Part shown: positions 35,950 through 46,789 of the stretch, piece by piece
Position numbering within the stretch: the stretch's first letter is position 1
How the letters are laid out: the number at the start of each line of letters is the position of its first letter
Assembly (NCBI GenBank): GCA_036346205.1
Contig: JARFJB010001962.1
Coordinates: forward strand, 186,001-250,000
Source: Vesta saturnalis
Taxonomy: Eukaryota > Arthropoda > Insecta > Coleoptera > Lampyridae
DNA length: 64,000 bases
Direction of reading: 5' to 3'
The notes under the pieces: generated by a model
What the model saw: only the letters and a program-made list of their open reading frames with translations
The model's database searches: none
What the model was told of the DNA's origin: nothing
Position numbers and translations under genes: made by a program

Positions 35950-37250
35950 AAATTTCAAATTGCTAATTTAATTAAAGAGTTTTGGTTGAAAAAGGACAAA
36001 ACTTACAACAAATCTTATAATTATCTACTAAAATCAGTTAAGAGTAAAATTAACAAAAATATTCTAATTTCTGTTAAAGCAGATAAAGGTAAGACTAGTA
36101 ATTATTTGAAAAGTAGTTATATGCAGAAAGAAAGATGTTATTATTAACGAAAGTCCAGAAATTTTAAACAGAGATCCTACAACAACATTTCAAAAAGATG
36201 TGAGACAAAGTTTACAGAACAGCAACATCTGCTTTACAGATTTAGAGAAACAACTTATACAACACATTTTATACAAGAACCTATAAAAACTATACGGTCT
36301 CATAAAAATCCACAATTCAAATATGCCCATTAGATCAGTAGTTTCTTACATCCAAGCACCTAATTATGTTTTAGCAAATAAACTAAACCACATAATAATA
36401 AACAATTTAATGTACAAATGAAAACATTCTATTATGAATTCTTTAGAACTAATTAATAAACTACAAACGTAAAATTACTCCTACATAATATGATTGTAAG
36501 TTTTGATGTTACTAATATCTTTTCTAAAATATCCCCTAAGAATGTATGCGTTTATTACATCATTTTTTATTTGATAATGATGTTGAATTAGTTACAAGAA
36601 TGTAGTTAATTTAATGGTTTGATGTGTGTTAATCCGAATTATTTCACACTCAATAATAAGATTTATCTACAAAAGAACGCTTTTCCTATGAGCAGTCCAA
36701 TTTCTCAAATTTTAGCTAATATCTTTATGGAAATTTTAGAAGATAAAATTTGTTAATTAAATGGTTTTGACAAGATTGTATTTTAGTTTGGTTATGTTGA
36801 TGATGTAACAATTACTACACGCAACTAGTTTGAGCTCTCCATATTCAGAAAACCTACACATACACACATTACAATTCCAAATGATTCATGTCACCATAAA
36901 ACGCATAAGTTGGCTGCAAGTAGATCATTCGTATATAAAGCAATGTCTACCATTAAACCAAACAAATTTCAATAAAGAAATATCAATTATAAAACAAATT
37001 ACACAATCAAATGGTTACATTTCAAATATAATCGACACTTTAGTTAAAAATTAAGAGTACAAATTATTTGCCAAAAACATTTACCCAGTTCACACAAAAT
37101 CGATAGAAAATAAATACATATTAATTCCATATTTTCGAATAATATCAGAAAAAGTATCTCATATATTACAAAAGAATAGGAAGTACAAAGTAGCTTTCAA
37201 GAATAATATAAATGTTTATTTAATGTGATAGTATGACAACCCTTATCGGT
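35950..37250 (+). pseudogene. Penelope-like element, RT region, decayed (copy 4)
   Basis: The plus strand carries NESPEILNRDPTTTFQKDV (about 36140), KLYGLIKIHNSNMPIRSVVS (about 36290) and ANKLNHIIINN, then VSFDVTNIFSKI (about 36500) and MSSPISQILANIFMEILED (about 36690). The catalytic GYVDDVTIT follows, with YVDD at 36793-36804. Further on is KVSHILQKNRKYKVAF. These are the ordered motifs of a PLE RT. Multiple stops and shifts inactivate it, and the GIY-YIG domain is not recognisable downstream. Its sequence differs from the 2.4 kb and 23 kb copies, so it is a separate PLE lineage. Confidence 0.8.
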
Positions 37251-37609
37251 AAAAACTCGAAAATTAATATAAAAATAGTATTATAATAAGTAAAAGTAAT
37301 ATACAGAGGCGAAATCTAGCTTAAAGAAGAAGACACGTTGCAAACATCACAATATTGAAGATACTGTTTACGCTTTAGAAAACGTACTACTGACTAGAAA
37401 TTGGCTAAACATAAACTCAAAAAGATGAATGCGGTAGAGCTTCTTAGAACAAGGAAAAAGATTTGAAGGCACGTGTAGTATTTTTGGAGTCGTGCTGAAA
37501 ACAACTAATTTAAGAATAATTTCATATCTATGTAATAATAATAGTAGTACATAAAGATTGTATATTATCGTTTGCACATATTTAAAGGTAACCATTACTG
37601 ACCGCTGAG

Positions 37610-37831
37610 ATTAGAGATTTTACTGACTTGTTAATAAACTATTACAATATAACCGTTCAAGATGATGAAAACGATGAAGTGGATGAAGTGAATGTATCTC
37701 AAACCCAAGATGATGGTGATGATTCACAGAAGAAGAGCGATGAGGTAGAGGAGCAGGACGCATCTAAAAACCATGATGATAGCGACGAATCACGGATTGA
37801 GAAGAAGACCGATAAAAATGTAATTAAATAA
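37610..37831 (+). CDS. Short acidic open frame, unassigned
   Basis: The frame is open from about 37593 and reads LTAEIRDFTDLLINYYNITV, followed by a strongly acidic, Asp/Glu/Lys/Ser-rich tail that ends KKTDKNVIK and a stop at 37829-37831. The composition is non-random for this AT-rich region, so it may be the last exon of a gene or an element protein. I do not recognise the family. No start codon or splice acceptor is certain. Confidence 0.3.
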   Translation: MRDFTDLLINYYNITVQDDENDEVDEVNVSQTQDDGDDSQKKSDEVEEQDASKNHDDSDESRIEKKTDKNVIK

Positions 37832-37839
37832 ATGATGTA

Positions 37840-38499
37840 TTGTTTTTAAACATATATTTTCAAACGTTAAGTTTCCTTCAATTTTTTATTAATAATCTTG
37901 TTTCCCGAAGGGACATTCGGGCCTATTTATAAATATAAAACGCTTTTTTTATAGAGGTATTTACGGTAAGTCAGATCTTGTATGTAAAATAGAAGCCTAA
38001 TTTCATGCTTAGTAGGGGCACTCTGTCATCATCATCCCAGCTTAAATAGCAGATGAAAAAATCTGCGATCAGCGGTATATTCTACTTTTTATTGTGCATA
38101 TCTTTCAATGTCAAAACCAAAATTTGTTTTCAAGAATGTAAACATCGAAAATAGACAATGAATGTCCCTTTATTTACCTTTTTAATATCGAAAAATGATC
38201 CTCTGTGTTTAAATCGTGCATTAACCATAACCGTTATAAATTTTGATGTATATCTATCCATAATAATACTTAATTACTTAATTAATTACTCATTTATTTA
38301 TTTTTGAAAGTAATTTTTGTATGTATGTACACTGTTGAAGGTTGACTTTACTTTACTTTCTCAAGATGAAAATCATTTTAAAATGTGTATAGATAAAAAT
38401 TCATATAAGCAGACAAGGTCACACTAACGAACTTGTAATGAATGCTAAAGGTGAATGGAAAAAATTATAATAAGTGTGTGTTAGAGAAAATAAGATTAG

Positions 38500-38500
<1 letters not shown>
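37840..38500. other. No recognisable gene
   Basis: AT-rich sequence with a small CCCGAAGGGACATTCGGG hairpin near 37900. Nothing else can be supported. Confidence 0.5.

Positions 38501-38504
<4 letters not shown>

Positions 38505-38577
<73 letters not shown>
38505..38577. repeat. (TA)n microsatellite
   Basis: About 36 TA units. Confidence 0.96.
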
Positions 38578-38580
<3 letters not shown>

Positions 38581-38814
38581 TTATACATTGTATAAATTGT
38601 TTGCAATGATAACGAAAGAGATTTTTTTATGAACACGAATGCCTTAAAGACCGCGTAGATGTTTAAAGTGCTTTATGTATATCTATGATAATACTAACGC
38701 TGTCTTAATTATGCATTTTTTTAAATAATTCTGTATATATTCAAAACATCATTGAAGGTGACTGTTACGTTCTTAAGGTAAAATCATTTAAAAAAAAACT
38801 CGTATGGGCAAGGT

Positions 38815-39110
38815 CACAACCTATAAAATGAAAATTAAAAGAAATGTAATAATTTTAATAACATTTTTTAGGATAATTATGCAGCCTCTTTTATAATAAT
38901 AAGCTCATTACGAAAAAATAAAATCACACTGTAAAATAAAAACAGTTATCTATGTCAGAATGCCGTTTAAACTTCATATCAGGTAGAGATTAATAGACAT
39001 AAATACACGTTAACTAAAAAAATTCCAAGGCCATCCGCTTCATAAGATATCAATCATACGGGTTAACCATTTTCATTCATATTTAATTAATTTTAGACTT
39101 ACCTTACGCT
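38815..39110. repeat. Dispersed repeat, related to 34.2-35.4 kb
   Basis: Shares several 12-20 base words in the same order with 34245-34560 and with 35257-35357. It is old and diverged, with no coding capacity. The family was not identified. Confidence 0.5.
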
Positions 39111-39149
39111 ATCTATACCTGTCTTACAAGGCTAGGGCCCTATTCAAAT

Positions 39150-39460
39150 TCAAATTTCCCGCCGAGTAGGTTAGGTTCTGAACATGACTAAAAAGTAGAT
39201 TTGGTTCTGACCCTGGCTACGCCAAGGCCAACTCCACGGGCAAGGCCAATTTCAATTCCATTGCCAGGTTCCAAGGCCAAACCCTACGTCAGCCTCAAGG
39301 TCAAACCACGCCGCCACGCGACCGTTAAAGTCAGGTCCAAGGTCAGCCTCAAGGTCCAAGCACGCCCCACATGGCCGTCAAAGTCAAAATACGCCCACAA
39401 GTGGGGAAGGGGCGATGGGCGGGGCTTCTGACGTCCCCAAAAAACAAAATGGCGGCGAAA
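39150..39460 (+). other. GC-rich patch with repeated CAAGGYCA motifs
   Basis: An island of high GC in AT-rich DNA. Between about 39215 and 39360 there are six YCAAGGYC-type octamers: CCAAGGCCA, GCAAGGCCA, CCAAGGCCA, TCAAGGTCA, CCAAGGTCA, TCAAGGTCC. This word is the extended half-site of monomer-binding nuclear receptors such as FTZ-F1 and ERR. The spacing is irregular, so it could also be a degenerate minisatellite. Overlapping open frames here reflect composition only. Confidence 0.45.
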
Positions 39461-39469
39461 GTGCCCTCT

Positions 39470-40600
39470 TCTACTTTTGCCAAATATTTAATAGTAAATA
39501 ATCACCTTACGACTTCGAAAAACAAATTGTTACATTTTTGTAATAAAAAAGAAAAATTGGATGTTTTGAAAGTATTCAAGATTTATAAACATAAACAGAA
39601 ATATCTTTAATGATCGAACAGGTTCATATTATAGACTCACCTTTAACAGATATTTTAAATATAGAATTATAATTTAAATCAGGTTTGCTTCTTTATCTTG
39701 TTTGTTAATTTAGTTATATATTTTGTCTTGATAATGATACAGGTTGTAATGAAACGCGTAGAGAAATGATTAATTATATAAAAGAAATTTGTGGAATTAT
39801 AATGTGTTTAAAACATTAGTGCTGTTAAATATAGAATATGATTATAATACCCTCTTAGATTTAAGCCAGTATAATAATAACTATAATTTTTGAACCATGC
39901 TAGATAAATGATTTCTACGGGCTGTGTTGCTTGAATATTGTGTAACCTTATCCAGTTAAAGTAAGATATTACGAATAATTATATAATCAAAGTTAACACT
40001 ATTTCTAAATTCGCTAATCTCGAAACTTGCTTCATTGAGGATGAACAAAGTTTTACGATAAGAAATACCTGGGAAATAGCAGTTAAACGAAAACACGTTT
40101 GTGACGTATATATCATATTATATGAAAATGGTATGGAATTGTTAATGGAAGCAAATAAACGAAGGACTTGACATTCCTGAAATATATTGCAGAAAATCAC
40201 GGCCATTACATATTACGTAGTCCACGTCTTATAGAGACTGCTGCAGTAATGAAAAATTTCCCTAGGCTTATAAACTAATTGTGACCATGAATGCGTATTA
40301 TAAGGTGTAATTTCATCCAAAGACAGCAACGAGGTAGCAACTGAGAATACTATATTGCTTAGCTTAAGTTACGTTCCAGAGGGTTCTCTTATGATGAGCT
40401 GTCACTGAGCAAACATTAATTAAAACTCATATTGTATTAATATCCTTGCGTCAAAAGAGTCTAAAATACTAAATAATGTGTATATGAATTTATGATAAAC
40501 AGGTCTAAAAGTGCTCGCGAAATTATCATTTTAACACACGAACACCTACCCACCCATTTTGTTTTTTTTGTGGAATTACAAAATGACGATGCTAACCTCA
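39470..40600. other. No recognisable gene
   Basis: AT-rich, short frames only, no repeat structure that I could support. Confidence 0.5.
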
Positions 40601-40601
40601 C

Positions 40602-40962
40602 ACACAACCGAGCTGGTAGCGTAGTGGTGACACGATCTGCTTAGCATTCGGGAGGTAATGGGTTCGATTCCCGTTACCGTCTACCTTGTATGAGGTTTTT
40701 TCAGAGAGTTTTCCTCATACACATGTAGCGGCATGGTCACTACGTATATGCACACCATGTGCGGCTGCTTAGGTGAATGCTGGGGTAGTATTTTCCCCCT
40801 CAGAACCCTAACTCCGTTCCTTCCGATCCTATCCTGACCACACCCATCCATGTATGCTGGGAATCCATGATTGTGGCTGAAGGAGTTCGGAAAGCTCGAG
40901 CAGCCCGCCCTCCCCCTTGGGGAGGGAATGGAATACTTGGCCTTTCCTTTCTTTCACACACA
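40602..40962 (+). mobile_element. tRNA-derived SINE, about 360 bp
   Basis: The head matches a tRNA: A box TAGCGTAGTGG (40617-40627), B box GGTTCGATTCC (40661-40671), and the stem pair GGGTTCGATTCCC. A TTAGCAT anticodon-loop-like segment suggests an Ala(AGC) ancestor. A GC-richer body of about 260 bases follows, containing GAGAGTTTTCCTCATAC and CCCTCCCCCTTGGGGAGGG, ending in a TTTC-rich tail. It is transcribed by Pol III and mobilised by a LINE partner in such families. The body differs from the SINE at 17.1 and 49.3 kb, so it is a second family. Confidence 0.75.
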
Positions 40963-40999
40963 TTACATAATTTAGATTTAGAAAATGTTAGTTTTTATC

Positions 41000-41868
41000 T
41001 ACTGTTTTGACTTTCTACAACGCCAATGTCGCCAATAATTTGATCAACAGACCGTTAAATAATAAATCTGGGCTCAAATATCGGGAGAAACTATATTATA
41101 CTTTCAAATTTAAAACAGCTGCTTTCTTGATAAAATACCTACACAGAAGTATATTGCAGTCTTAGTTAATGTCTTTAATATAATGTTATGTTCTTAATGT
41201 TCTTAAACTTGCTTTTCACAATATTTACTAACTACCTAATTACCGTAATTAGTCTGATGAACAGAAATTCTTATTACAGAAAAGTAATAAATATACGAAG
41301 TGTAATTTTTCATGGCCAAATTCACAAGGAAGACAATACAGGTCTATTCTATAATAACCCTTTTCCGCTTGTCGTGTTAACTAATAATTAGAGTCATAAA
41401 GTGTAGGTAGGGCTTGTTTTTCTTCTAATTACGTGTGTACATACAATTAAGAATGTCACAGTTACTACAAAAAGTTCATACCGAATGAATTTTAAAATAC
41501 AATTTCTACCTAAAAAATTTAAACTTGAATTTAATTTAAAAATTATTTAAATACTTTAAAATGTTTGTTATTTTTACATATCTTATGTATTCTTTATGTC
41601 ATTATGTCCACAATGATTACATATACAAGGTTCGCAGTAAACAAAAATTTGCAAACAAAAAAGAAATTTTATACATTTTGCAAATTATATCAATAACATG
41701 TTGCGTAAGACAACATATGTAAATATTCACTTGAAGGTCTAGGGAGAATCAACTGAAAAACCTACAATAGTATACGAATTAATGTGAACACAATGAGTAC
41801 TTATACAACTTTATTATTTAAGCAAAAGAGTATAAATCAGAGTTACCTAATTATTACAATTGATATTT
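41000..41868. other. No recognisable gene
   Basis: AT-rich sequence. The short frame at 41188 has no supporting motif. Confidence 0.5.
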
Positions 41869-42340
41869 TTAATATGACGTATGCCCTCCTTTAGCTTCTA
41901 TAACCTTCTGAAGTCTTGCGGACATTGAATCAACCAATGTGCAATGTTATTGTCTTTAAAAAATGTCATAATCACTTTTAGGCCAGGAAAAACTAATATT
42001 TCTTTAGGAATAGCATGGATTTTGATCAAACCTTTTGCAATTTTCGTATTTAGGTTTATATTTAAGAATTGGAAAGGTTTGGTTCACGGGAGATACCCCC
42101 TTTCCCCAGTATAGTCTTCTTTTGGGGCAAGTGGGGTAACACACTAGATTGAAAATTAAAAAAAAACAAAAGGTCGCTGATTATGAAACTGATGTCAAAA
42201 AAAGTGAAAATTCAACATGGCACCGCTAAATTTGAAGTATTTCTAAAAATTATTGAAAAAATTATCTAAAAATCATTAGAAAACGAGATATTATTTATTT
42301 TGAACATATTTTAATTTTTTTTTTTTTGTTTTTCAATTAG

Positions 42341-42786
42341 TTTTTTGATTTAGCAACATTAATACCAACATTAGATGATTTTAGTGAACATTTAAAGAGA
42401 GTCTATTTTCAAGTCCAAACTTGGATACTCTATAGGTAATGTTTTAACCCAGAAGATTGGGGATGGAAAGTAGAAAATGAAATATTGCGTCCTGTTAAAA
42501 TGAACAATCATGCAGCTCCTAATAAGGTTATAAATGTCATTTCATGTTCATGTTTAAAAGGTTGCAAGACAAACGCTTGTGGGTGTCGTAAAAAAATATT
42601 AAATGTTATAAGGCTTACGTTAATTGTGATGGTAATAACTGTTCTAATTCTAAAAATATTACAACTACAGCGCAGATATAGATTCTGAAGAGCCCACATA
42701 ACCAAAATTACTCATTATCAGACATTGAACCAGAAGAAAACAATGACTCTGATTCCTCTGATACTGAAAGTGACGATAATTGTTAA
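42341..42786 (+). pseudogene. C-terminal exon of a Cys-rich (CXC/Tesmin-like) element protein
   Basis: A pyrimidine-rich tract and AG at 42339-42340 look like a splice acceptor. The exon then reads FDLATLIPTLDDFSEHLKRV, YFQVQTW, FNPEDWGWKVENEILRPVKM, VINVISCSCLKGCKTNACGC and RKK, and in a second frame NCDGNNCSNS. It ends with an acidic tail, EENNDSDSSDTESDDNC, and the stop at 42784-42786. The PEDWGWK...CSC-GC-CGCRK arrangement is one I recall from many uncharacterised arthropod, cnidarian and mollusc proteins, sometimes annotated as Tesmin/TSO1-like CXC. The function is unknown; the cysteines suggest zinc binding. Here it lies inside a transposon with defined ends. One stop and one or two shifts make it a pseudogene. 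Confidence 0.6.
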
Positions 42787-43186
42787 TATTTACTTAAATA
42801 TTTATTTATATGATTATTTTTTTAAACCTTTTTTTATTATAATAAATGAATATTTATTTTCAGTTTATTTCGCAAAATATTTTGTATACAATCATAAATT
42901 ATATGTTCTCATAAAGAAAGAAAAACATTTATTCTGATATAATATCTTGAAAAAATTATTTTTATAGAATAAATATTTTTCACAAAAATGGATCCATATT
43001 ATTTTGTTAAGTTATTTACATACCAAGCATATCATATTTTAAATAAAAATTTGATACTTTTCCGATGCCAATTTCCCTATTTCCCGAATTTTCCAACGAT
43101 ATGTATCGAAGTAATATAAATTTATAATAATCATTTTTATAGAAATTTTTCAAAGAAACGCTATTTTTATTATTATACGTTTTTGT

Positions 43187-43280
43187 TATGAACGAATAAG
43201 TTCAAAGGTAAATATGTTATTAAAAATTATTATTAATTTTATTAAATACATAAATAAAAAGTTTACCTCGAGTAGGATAT
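43187..43280 (-). mobile_element. Fragment of the tRNA-like SINE joined to the 17.4 kb palindrome arm
   Basis: GTTATGAACGAATAAGTTC with AAAGGTAAATATG (arm of the palindrome at 17437-17530) runs directly into the SINE AT-rich flank and ACCTCGAGTAGGA, and breaks off before the B box is complete. It lies inside the nested 1.94 kb element. Confidence 0.6.
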
Positions 43281-44660
43281 AATAATATAATTTTTATAAT
43301 ACTTATAATAATAATTTTTAAACGCTATTTTTCTTTCATAAAAGTAATTTTCCCAACGCCATTTTGACTTTTCCAATTTCCCTATCTCCCGATTTTTCCA
43401 ACATTACGTATCCAAGTAATATAAATGTGTACTAATCGATCTCATTAACAATTTTATGGATATGTTATTTCCCAAGATTAAAAATCAGTTTTCCGGCGCC
43501 ATTTAGAATTTTCCAATTTTCTCATTTTCTAATATTTATTAAAATATGTTCAAAACAAATAATTTAACGTTTTCTAATGATTTTTAGATAATTTTTAGAA
43601 ATATTGCAAATTTCCCTCGGAAACGCCATTTTCAGGCGACATGTTAAATTTACACTTTTTTGATATCAGATTCGTAATCAGCGACCTCGAACCCCCCCCT
43701 TTTTGTTTTTTTTTTAATTTTCAATCCAGTGTCTGTTACCCCACTTGCCCCAAGAGGAGCTATATTGGAGAAAGGGGGCATCCCATGCGAACCAAACCTT
43801 TCTAATTCTTAAATATAGGTCTAAATAAGAAAATTGCAAAAGGTTTCATCAATATACCTGCTGACTAAAAAATTTCCTAACAAATAGCGATTTTCGGTTC
43901 AGTTTCCTGGCCTATTTGGATTTATGGCAAGTAGGTGAATCCTGCTGAAAAGTTGTTACCCCATTAGAATACACTTTTTTTGGTTCTGCAGTGAGTTTTT
44001 TTCTAATAATTCTTTGTATTTTTCACTATTGATCATACCGTTAATTGGAGTCAAGGATCCTGTACCACTATCCATAACAGCATCCCCTGAACATCTTTTT
44101 TGAGGTTTTTTACAGTTTGGTCAATATGTGCTGCAGTCAAGTTTTCATTTTTACTTGTTCTAACGTATCTTGACCCTTCCCCTTAAACTACACAGTGTAA
44201 CTCGTTAGAGAATAAAACCTTCCTCTATATCAACTTTTTTTTATCATAACTTTGGTAATAAGTTGCTTTTTTTTGAGGACGAATAGCTTTTTTGACATGT
44301 TTTCGAACAGTGGAGTCATGCATTTTCACCCAACCCTTTCCAAGTCTTGCTATACGTCGAAACTAATGTTTCTTGGATTGATTTTACTGTTTGGTACAAA
44401 AAAGCCTCATATCTTGGCGTTGTTTCCTTTTGTTTTCACACCGACCTTTCCTTCGCACTTCAACATAACCAGTTTCGCTTTTTTGTCTCAAAATTGTATT
44501 ATAGTCCCTAAACTTACAGAACCTTGAATTGAAATTTCTCTTTGTCAAAGAAGTGTGCTCACTTAAGATTATAATTCTTTCTCGCTTTCTGGGAGTGATA
44601 CTAATTTCTAAAAATAACAGTGACGGTAAAAAATTACTAAAAAATTTACACAACCTTTCA

Positions 44661-45180
44661 AAATTCGTAAATTCGTTAATTTTATAGGTTATAATGTGTT
44701 TACGTAGTGCAATAATACGTACAACTGACTAGGTATGATATTTGTCACATAATGGCGAACATTTGGTGACCAATAAAACGATTTAGTGCTACCAACATAA
44801 AAAAATATTACAATTTATTGGTTGTTCACATTAATTCGCACACTGCTGTACATACACTAAAATTAAAGATATATTTTGTTGTTCGTTGGTTAAAAATATC
44901 CTATACACATACTTATGTTTACACATTTCAGAAATTCTTGTATAATGTGTTACTATAACAAAGGTAAAAATATTTGAATGTACCATCAGAATAAAAAGTT
45001 TAGTCACGTCACTTTGAAGGCTTATTTGACAACACTGTTTGGGCGGATTTTGATAAAATCCTTACCACTTGACAATCGATGAATTGTTATATAAATTTCA
45101 AATGTTTAGTAGGTAGACTTTTGAGGATATTGCATTTTCTTTACAAAAAGGATATAATTTTTCAACACGTTTGTAATTAG
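44661..45180. other. No recognisable gene
   Basis: Probably includes the 5' flank of the Tc1 element. No terminal repeat pairs were identified. Confidence 0.45.
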
Positions 45181-45660
45181 CCCAAAAAGCAAAACTTAAA
45201 TTAAAATTAAACGACAAATTACACATACCTACTTAAATTTGTTAAAAATGACGTCATATATTGATGAAAGATTGTCCAGGTCTCTTTTAAAATTGAAAGT
45301 AGTTTTTTCACTAATTTTGGTACATAACATTTCCAATAATAAATGTTTCTCATAATTTTCTTCAATATATAGAATCAATTGTATGTCTGGCCAAAGCGGT
45401 ACTTTTTGTTGCACTCTTATATCTGATCTATGTTGAATTAAACAATTCTTTAAAGGTTGCATGGAAGTACCAATATAAATTGTTCTTTAGGAACTAAAAA
45501 TTTTAATTTAGAAAATAAGAAAGAGTTAACATTTTGTGATTCAAATGCAGGTTTTATATCAAATTCAGTTAAATTCTTAAATAAAATTGATTTTGTATTT
45601 AAATAAGGAATTGAAATATATATGAAACTTTGGTTAGATACGTATTGTAGAATGTGTGAA
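45181..45660 (-). pseudogene. PLE fragment: GIY-YIG end of copy 5 lineage, inverted
   Basis: The minus strand reads IGTSMQPLKNCLIQHRSDIR, LLLEMLCTKISEKTTFNFKR and DLDNLSSIYDVIFNKFK. It is a close copy of the plus-strand segment at 51190-51650. It lies head to head with the RT fragment that begins at about 45690. The 3' hammerhead-like region is not retained. Confidence 0.75.
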
Positions 45661-45689
45661 CTCTTTTCTTAATAATGTTTAAAATTATA

Positions 45690-46044
45690 AGTAAAAAAGA
45701 TATTAAAAATTTAACAAAAAAACAATTTATTGAAGGAATTGATTTTTGTTTAAACACAATGTTTTTTTAAGTATCAAAATTCAATTTTTTAACAAAATTA
45801 TGGATGTCCTATGGGTTCCCCACTATCTCCTATAATTGCTAATTTAATAATGTCTTCAAAATTTAAGTTTTTCACCATCATTTTATTTCAGATATGTTGA
45901 TGATATCCTTTTAACATCACCACATGACAGAATGAATCAGAATGTTTTAATAATTTTCACCCTAAATTACAGTTTACCATTGAATCAGAAAAAAATAACA
46001 AAATACCTTTTTTAAACACACTTGTATAGGGAATTAAGATTAAG
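45690..46044 (+). pseudogene. PLE RT region, left half of a split element (copy 5)
   Basis: The plus strand shows KNLTKKQFIEGIDFCLNTMF, then YGCPMGSPLSPIIANLIM in a shifted frame (about 45805), the catalytic YVDDILLTSP (YVDD at 45893-45904), and the FTIESEKNNKIPFLNTLV-type segment ending near 46025. The next PLE segment expected after this point appears 4.9 kb away at 50970, in the same orientation. Confidence 0.78.
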
Positions 46045-46276
46045 ATCACAGCGCTACCGCGGACCATTTCTAAAGCTTTCTAAGATAGTAACCTCCATAT
46101 TTGTTACTATAACGTAACTTGGACAGTGTGTGTGCGTTGTGGAATTTATATAGTTTGTTGGATAATTTTGGTGTTTTAATAATAAGTTCATACATTTTAG
46201 ACATTAGTAAAGTAGTTCTGTGAATATAGACATTAGTGACGTAGTTGTGTAAGTGTAAACAAATAATTATTACTTT

Positions 46277-46765
46277 TAAAGTTAAATATGGAGTGCAGAT
46301 TTTCAGTTTGCGATTTATTTTGTGGACATTAAGGGAACTGAAAATTCAAGAATTGTGTATTAAGGTGAAGAAGTTTTAAATGCAGGACATGTTATACTTT
46401 GTGGAACTACTCACAGAAGTGATGGAACTATTAACGTGTATGCTTTGTGTTTTCTAACGAGTGCTCTCCAATCTCCACCACATAAAATAGATGGAATTTT
46501 TCTTTTCCATGACGAAAAATGGGATATAAAGAGTTTCATTTGTTCCTGTAAAACTGGTAACAGCGGGAGATAAACACATATCAGCCGTGTTGCTATCATT
46601 CACCAGGTAATAATGGAATTACAAAATTATATTTATTTTAATAGGTAAGGTTTTGCTCATAGAACTGCCCTCAACAAATTAAAGCCCTTTTCACAAACAG
46701 ATATTTCTTGTGCATGGTCAACGCAGAAGAGCATGACACAGAAGTATGGCCAATTCCAATTGCAG
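46277..46765 (+). pseudogene. SWIM-type zinc-finger region of the YqaJ transposon protein
   Basis: Plus-strand frames read YFVDIKGTENSRIVY, AGHVILCGTTHRSDGTINVY, ALCFLTSALQSPPHKIDGIF and KSFICSCKTGNSGR, followed by HISAVLLSF. The pattern C-x-C-(x)n-C-x-H is that of a SWIM finger, here with the last Cys-Lys-His damaged (an in-frame stop at the Cys position). A later piece, MVNAEEHDTEVWPIPIAEIE, is also typical of the proteins that couple this finger to YqaJ. SWIM fingers bind DNA or protein. Frameshifts and stops are present. The rest of the protein lies beyond a LINE insertion, at 48.4-49.15 kb. Confidence 0.6.
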
Positions 46766-46789
46766 AAATAGAGTGCATTAAAAAAAATT

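Larger units (their letters stand above)
41979..43914. mobile_element. 1.94 kb DNA transposon with long inverted ends and 3-bp TTT duplication, nested in Tc1
   Basis: The termini are TAGGCCAGGAAA (41979-41990) and TTTCCTGGCCTA (43903-43914), flanked on both sides by TTT (41976-41978 and 43915-43917). Removing the element plus one TTT restores the Tc1 reading frame exactly (CHKSK-VIMTFFKDNNI), which proves the boundaries. Inverted similarity extends inward for 300 bases or more on each side, including CTTTTGCAATTTTC and the CCCCACTTGCCCCAA block. The interior carries the last exon of a CXC-type gene (next entry). No transposase catalytic motif is visible, so it is non-autonomous or a deletion derivative. 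A 3-bp duplication fits several superfamilies (Harbinger, CACTA and others). Confidence 0.83.
41869..44660 (-). pseudogene. Tc1-type transposase, interrupted by a nested element
   Basis: Minus strand, in two parts around 41979-43914. The upstream part has ITPRKRERIIILSEHTSL (about 44600), then GKGWVKMHDSTVRKHVKKAI (about 44340-44280), ILSNELHCVV and GEGSRYVRTSKNENLTAAHI (about 44170), TGSLTPINGMINSEKY, and FQQDSPTCHKSK (second catalytic Asp) ending at the insertion. The downstream part continues in frame as VIMTFFKDNNIAH, then jumps to the C-terminal LVDSMSARLQKVIEAKGGHT and a stop at 41869-41871. The region with the third catalytic residue (the SPDLNPIE block) is deleted, and there are frameshifts, so it was dead or dying when hit. 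Tc1 enzymes cut and paste at TA sites. Confidence 0.85.

Noticed and set aside
39201..39610. Two overlapping frames rich in Lys/Arg/Pro
   Set aside because: Both arise from the GC-rich repeated-motif patch; neither shows family similarity or splice signals.
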